NCBI GenBank assembly: GCA_039636785.1
Contig: CP144169.1
Span: 1,116,001 to 1,180,000, forward strand
Reading direction: 5' to 3'
Length of the DNA stretch: 64,000 nt
Source of the DNA: Micrococcaceae bacterium Sec5.7
Lineage (GTDB): Bacteria; Actinomycetota; Actinomycetes; Actinomycetales; Micrococcaceae
Each line of letters starts with the position of its first letter. The stretch's first letter is position 1. Positions 60,700-64,000 of this stretch are shown here, one piece after another. The notes beneath the pieces were generated by a model. It was given only the letters and a program-made list of their open reading frames with translations. It was not told where the DNA came from and made no database searches. The position numbers and the translations under genes were made by a program.

Positions 60700-61898
60700 G
60701 CCTGCGCGAACAGTTCGGCAAAGACGTTCTCCTCACCGGCTGGGGCCACAGCCGCTTCGGCAAACTCACGTACGAGACCCTCGAATCCTTGATCGTCCAG
60801 GTCGCCGCCGAGGCCATCTCCAACGCCGGCATCGAGCCCGGACAGATCGATGAAATCTACCTCGGCCAGTTCAACTCCGGCATGATGCCCCTGGCCTTCC
60901 CGTCCTCCCTGGCCCTGCAGGTCTCGGACCAGCTGGCCAACGTTCCCGCCACCCGCGTGGAAAACGCCTGTGCCTCGGGCTCGGCCGCCTTCCAGCAGGG
61001 CACCAAGTCTCTGCTGGCCGGAACCGCGAAAACCGTGCTGGTCATCGGTGCCGAGAAGATGACGCAGGCCGGCGCGGACGTGGTGGGCTCGGCCCTGCTC
61101 GGCGCCGACTACGACATGGCCGGCAAGGCCTCCACCACCGGCTTCACCGGGCTCTTCGCGGACGTGGCCAAGCATTACGAGAAGCGCTTCGGCGACGGCT
61201 CCGGAAAGCTCGGCGACGTCCTCGGCTCCATCGCCGCAAAGAACCACCGCAACGGCGTGGACAACCCCTACGCCCAGCTCCGCAAGGACCTCGGCGAGGA
61301 GTTCTGCCGCACGGTCTCGGATAAGAACCCGATGGTCGCGGATCCGCTGCGCCGCACCGACTGCTCCCCCGTGTCCGACGGCGCCGCCGCCGTCGTCCTC
61401 AGCACCTCGACGACCAGCGGCGCCACCGCCCCGGTACGCCTCGCCGGCTTCGGCCACGCGAACGACTTCTTCCCGGCGGAACGCCGGGACCCGACGGCGT
61501 TTGCTGCGACGCGGGTGTCCTGGCAGCGCGCGCTGGCGATGGCCGGCCTCGGGGTGGAGGATCTGGACTTCGCGGAAGTCCACGACTGCTTCACCATCGC
61601 CGAGCTGCTGATGTATGAAGCCATGGGGCTGACCGAAGCCGGACAGGGCGCCCGGGCCATCGAGGAAGGCTGGGTATTCAAGGACGGCAAACTGCCCATC
61701 AACGTCTCCGGCGGCCTCAAGGCCAAGGGCCACCCCGTGGGCGCCACGGGTGTATCCCAGCACGTCATCGCCGCCATGCAGCTCACCGGAACCGCGGGCG
61801 ACATGCAGCTGAGAAGCCCCCGCCGGGCAGCAGTCCAGAACATGGGCGGCGTGGGCATCGCCAACTACGTCAGCGTTCTCGAGGCCGTGTCGTACTAG
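60696..61898 (+). CDS. Thiolase-family acetyl-CoA acetyltransferase
   Basis: A 400-aa thiolase of the SCP2/nondecarboxylating type: [20 protein letters not shown] (nucleophile Cys), [40 protein letters not shown] and [20 protein letters not shown] (active-site His). It cleaves acetoacetyl-CoA to two acetyl-CoA, completing ketone-body use begun by the CoA-transferase. Confidence 0.92.
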   Translation: MSLREQFGKDVLLTGWGHSRFGKLTYETLESLIVQVAAEAISNAGIEPGQIDEIYLGQFNSGMMPLAFPSSLALQVSDQLANVPATRVENACASGSAAFQQGTKSLLAGTAKTVLVIGAEKMTQAGADVVGSALLGADYDMAGKASTTGFTGLFADVAKHYEKRFGDGSGKLGDVLGSIAAKNHRNGVDNPYAQLRKDLGEEFCRTVSDKNPMVADPLRRTDCSPVSDGAAAVVLSTSTTSGATAPVRLAGFGHANDFFPAERRDPTAFAATRVSWQRALAMAGLGVEDLDFAEVHDCFTIAELLMYEAMGLTEAGQGARAIEEGWVFKDGKLPINVSGGLKAKGHPVGATGVSQHVIAAMQLTGTAGDMQLRSPRRAAVQNMGGVGIANYVSVLEAVSY

Positions 61899-61981
61899 AG
61901 TTGCGCTTATTTTGTCGCTTGTAGGAGTCTTTATTCGGGTCTTCTTGAAGGGGCGTTACCGCGGATCCTGCGCCAAAGCCG

Positions 61982-62329
61982 TTAGCCCTCGCGGTCGATC
62001 TGCAGGTAGCTGAGTCCGCTTACGTCGAGCCAGAACTGGGTGGGAGTCTCCACCAGGCGCAGCAGGACGCCCTGGCAGGAACTGCAGCGCACAACGATTC
62101 CCGGGGCGTCAGCATAGACAGCTGCCTCCCCGAAGGCCCGGACAGCGCCGCAATGCTTGCACCGTCCGATCGCTGCGATGATGTCGATGCGGAACAGTTC
62201 CCACAGCGGTCCTGCCACCGCGTTTCCGTCGAGATGGGGGATTGGATTGCCCGCGATTCCGGCGATGTCCTGGTCCTCGAGGCGCGGGTCCTCAGCTCCC
62301 GCAGAAGCGGAGCCGTTGTTGACAGTCAC
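61982..62329 (-). CDS. DUF6510 zinc-ribbon protein
   Basis: A 115-aa protein with two CxxC pairs, GRCKHCGAVRAFGEAAVY and VVRCSSCQGVLLRLVETP, forming a likely zinc ribbon, and the tail FWLDVSGLSYLQID typical of DUF6510. The GTG start at 62329 overlaps the reductase stop by 4 nt. In actinobacteria it accompanies this reductase and the molybdoenzyme; role unknown. Confidence 0.8.
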   Translation of the reverse strand: MTVNNGSASAGAEDPRLEDQDIAGIAGNPIPHLDGNAVAGPLWELFRIDIIAAIGRCKHCGAVRAFGEAAVYADAPGIVVRCSSCQGVLLRLVETPTQFWLDVSGLSYLQIDREG

Positions 62330-63063
62330 CGGGTTCCTCCCGTTCCGCCGAAGCGTTCGGTCTTGATCGAGGCGGCGGGATAGCCCGCCTGAACCAGCCA
62401 TTCTGCGACCGTTTCGACAAATACCGTCTGACCGCAGATGTAGGTGTCGGGCGTAGGGTCCGCCGGCAGGATACTCGCCAGGAGGACGTCCGCCGTGAGC
62501 CGCTTCGGAGCGGTCTGCCAGTCTGATGGCGCTTTGCGTGTGTAGACGTAGTCGACGGTGAGCTTTGGGGATTCCCTGCTCAAGGTGAGCAGCTCCTCGC
62601 GGTAGAACCCCGCCTCGGGTGACTTGAGTGAGTACAGCAGCCGGAACTGTGCCGTGTTTTCCGATGCCTCATGCGCACGGATCATGGACATCAGCGGCAC
62701 GATGCCGGATCCGCCGGCGATCAGTTGCACCGGGTTCGTGTCCGTCGGCCGCCAGACGAACCAGCCGCCCACAGGGCCACGGATCTCCAGCTGGTCGCCG
62801 ACGGCAAGATCCCTGACCAGATACGGGGAGACCTCACCGTTGGCCAATTCATCAACGGTGATCCCTATGATTTCGTCCATGCCGGCTGTAGCCACTGAGT
62901 ATGAGCGCACGGCCGAATAGCCGTCGTCTGCCGTGAGACGGATATCGACGTGCTGTCCGGCGAGGTTGCCCATCAAACCCTCAACCCGGAGGCCGATGGT
63001 TCTGGACGTTTCAGTTTCGGGGACGCCGCTGACGACATCGGCGATACGCCACAGCGGGCTCAT
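62326..63063 (-). CDS. Ferredoxin-reductase-like FAD/NAD(P)-binding protein
   Basis: A roughly 245-aa ferredoxin-NADP-reductase fold: GQHVDIRLTADDGYSAVRSY (FAD RxYS site), VQLIAGGSGIVPLMSMIRAH (NAD-binding GGSG), QFRLLYSLKSPEAGFYREEL and DTYICGQTVFVETVAEWLVQ. It lacks a ferredoxin domain. It probably passes electrons to or from the sulfite-oxidase-like enzyme encoded upstream. The ATG at 63063 is preferred; an in-frame GTG at 63093 overlaps that gene. Confidence 0.88.
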   Translation of the reverse strand: MSPLWRIADVVSGVPETETSRTIGLRVEGLMGNLAGQHVDIRLTADDGYSAVRSYSVATAGMDEIIGITVDELANGEVSPYLVRDLAVGDQLEIRGPVGGWFVWRPTDTNPVQLIAGGSGIVPLMSMIRAHEASENTAQFRLLYSLKSPEAGFYREELLTLSRESPKLTVDYVYTRKAPSDWQTAPKRLTADVLLASILPADPTPDTYICGQTVFVETVAEWLVQAGYPAASIKTERFGGTGGTR

Positions 63064-63073
63064 CGGTCCTGCC

Positions 63074-63667
63074 TCATGAGTACCGCTCTTCACGCCACGG
63101 GTCGCCGTGGATGTGGTAGCCGTTGGATTCCCAGAAGCCCGGGATATCGCCCTGCGTCAGCTCGAGGCCGTTGATCCACTTTGCGCTCTTCCAAAAGTAC
63201 AGGTGCGGCACGAGTAGCCGGGCGGGTCCGCCGTGGGCGCGCTCCAGTGGCTCACCGTCGAATTCCCAGGCCAGCCACGCCCGGCCGTCCAGGAGGTCCG
63301 GCAGCGGGATGTTGGTCGTATAGCCGCCATAGGAGTGGGCCGTCGCGAACTCACAGCTCGATTCCACATCCTCGAACAAGGTGTCCAAGGATACTCCCCG
63401 CCACGAGGTGCCCAGCCTGGACCAGCTGGTCACGCAATGGATGTCGGTCCGGATCTCGACCTGCGGCAGGTCCATGAACGCATCCCACGACCAGGCATGA
63501 CGTTGACCGGCTTCAGTGGTGATGAAGAATTCCCAGTTCTCCGCGGGGATGTGGGGTGCAGGCCCGGCGGTCAGCACCGGAAAGCTTCCCGTCTCGTATT
63601 GGCCCGGTGGTAACGCTGGATTGCCGGTCTGCCGTTTTCCATGAAAACCGGACGAGATGATTCCCAT
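63074..63667 (-). CDS. Sulfite-oxidase-like molybdopterin oxidoreductase
   Basis: A 197-aa protein of the YedY/sulfite oxidase catalytic-domain fold: FMDLPQVEIRTDIHCVTSWS carries the Mo-ligand Cys, then LFEDVESSCEFATAHSYGGY, GGPARLLVPHLYFWKSAKWI and LTQGDIPGFWESNGYHIHGD. No Tat signal, so probably cytoplasmic. The second of two adjacent ATGs (63667) is best spaced after GGAGG. First gene of the three-gene operon. Confidence 0.9.
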   Translation of the reverse strand: MGIISSGFHGKRQTGNPALPPGQYETGSFPVLTAGPAPHIPAENWEFFITTEAGQRHAWSWDAFMDLPQVEIRTDIHCVTSWSRLGTSWRGVSLDTLFEDVESSCEFATAHSYGGYTTNIPLPDLLDGRAWLAWEFDGEPLERAHGGPARLLVPHLYFWKSAKWINGLELTQGDIPGFWESNGYHIHGDPWREERYS

Positions 63668-63788
63668 CATGTACCTCCGCTGCGGAGCCCCCGGTCGAGT
63701 GTGATCGGTTCCCCAACGATAGGGCAACTGCCGTGCTCGGTCTAGGGCTTTCAGCCACGATCGGCACGGACAGCGTTCGTGCGACATT

Positions 63789-63971
63789 CTAGCTTTGCGG
63801 CGGCGTCTGGCCCTCGGCCCCCAGCGCGTCGTAATTGCTCAGCTGGCCCCCCTCGCCCGGGACATCACGTATCGGGACGCGCATGGAACCATTCCGGTCC
63901 TCGTCCACGGCAATATAGAACTGCAGCTGCCCCGCATTATGCGCAGCTGCCCATAATCTGGGCAAGCTCAA
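63789..63971 (-). CDS. Unidentified short frame at the right edge
   Basis: A 60-codon frame from a TTG start reads PRLWAAAHNAGQLQFYIAVD, EDRNGSMRVPIRDVPGEGGQ and YDALGAEGQTPPQS. No family is recognised. On the plus strand, beginning from the same central dyad, the window's last bases encode AAAHNLGKLNFYIALVDDR, clearly a diverged copy. Probably a gene fragment. Confidence 0.35.
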   Translation of the reverse strand: MSLPRLWAAAHNAGQLQFYIAVDEDRNGSMRVPIRDVPGEGGQLSNYDALGAEGQTPPQS

Positions 63972-64000
63972 CTTCTACATCGCCCTGGTCGACGACAGGC
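63893..64000. repeat. Inverted duplication with coding arms at the window edge
   Basis: A dyad centred between 63946 and 63947 (ATTATG...CATAAT around GCAGCTGC) extends outward for about 50 bp on each side with roughly three-quarters identity. Both arms encode AHN-x-G-x-L-x-FYIA followed by a D-x-R segment, reading outward. The right arm runs off the window. Confidence 0.6.

Noticed and set aside
60168..61763. A 531-codon minus-strand open frame
   Set aside because: Antisense to scoB and the thiolase; composition typical of a GC shadow.
1..64000. CRISPR arrays, rRNA and tRNA genes
   Set aside because: No regularly spaced repeat-spacer series and no rRNA or cloverleaf-like sequence was seen on reading both strands.

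Overview
The window is high-GC actinobacterial chromosome of Arthrobacter/Pseudarthrobacter type (Micrococcaceae). This rests on the closely packed operons with 4-nt ATGA/GTGA overlaps, the purS-purQ-purL arrangement, sugar importers lacking their own ATPase gene, and lineage-typical families (DUF3151, DUF6510, DUF503). No rRNA, tRNA or CRISPR array was seen.

1-9 kb is a mobile-element zone. A Tn402/Tn5053-type transposition module (tniA-tniB-tniQ, a res-like site and the start of tniR) enters from the left and ends at 4251 with a 25-bp end very close to the classical Tn402 ends. It stops 92 bp upstream of a Tn3-type resolvase gene, the placement expected of a res-site-targeting transposon. 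To its right lie Tn3-family fragments: 38-bp ends, an N-terminal and a C-terminal tnpA piece in opposite orientations, and two recombinase tails fused tail to tail. They enclose a MarR regulator diverging from an M23-type peptidase gene across a perfect operator palindrome.

9-32 kb is mostly core genome: PhyH dioxygenase with AraC regulator, purSQL, an IS3-family insertion that truncated a DUF559/AbiEi-like gene, an NgcEFG-like amino-sugar ABC importer beside a decayed alpha-L-fucosidase gene, a YjbR/DUF1990/TPR operon, an ECF sigma factor with its membrane partner, purA, a uracil-DNA glycosylase-like gene, DUF3151-fbaA, a TrmH/SpoU methyltransferase and a HAD phosphatase. A palindromic intergenic repeat family occurs four times, and two long hairpins separate one convergent gene pair.

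33-50 kb holds a large sugar-acid locus on the minus strand: a LacI regulator diverges from a solute-binding protein, two permeases, two TIM-barrel epimerases and a Gfo/Idh/MocA dehydrogenase. After a hairpin gap come uxaC, uxuB, a ManD-type mannonate dehydratase and one ORF fusing a gluconokinase to a GH3 glycosidase. Together they can import a uronic-acid-containing sugar and convert glucuronate to 2-keto-3-deoxygluconate. The kinase and aldolase that finish the pathway are not in the window. pyrE, a frameshifted MFS gene and a Tat-exported hydrolase flank it.

50-64 kb contains nadE with two coupled small genes, and a likely reactive-sulfur cluster (MBL-rhodanese, ArsM-like methyltransferase, OsmC) facing an ArsR-rhodanese regulator over two matching operators. 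Next is an IclR-controlled ketone-body/short-chain fatty-acid operon (CoA-transferase A, AtoE permease, CoA-transferase B, thiolase), then a sulfite-oxidase-like molybdoenzyme, ferredoxin reductase and DUF6510 operon. The right edge holds an inverted duplication of a coding segment that I could not identify.
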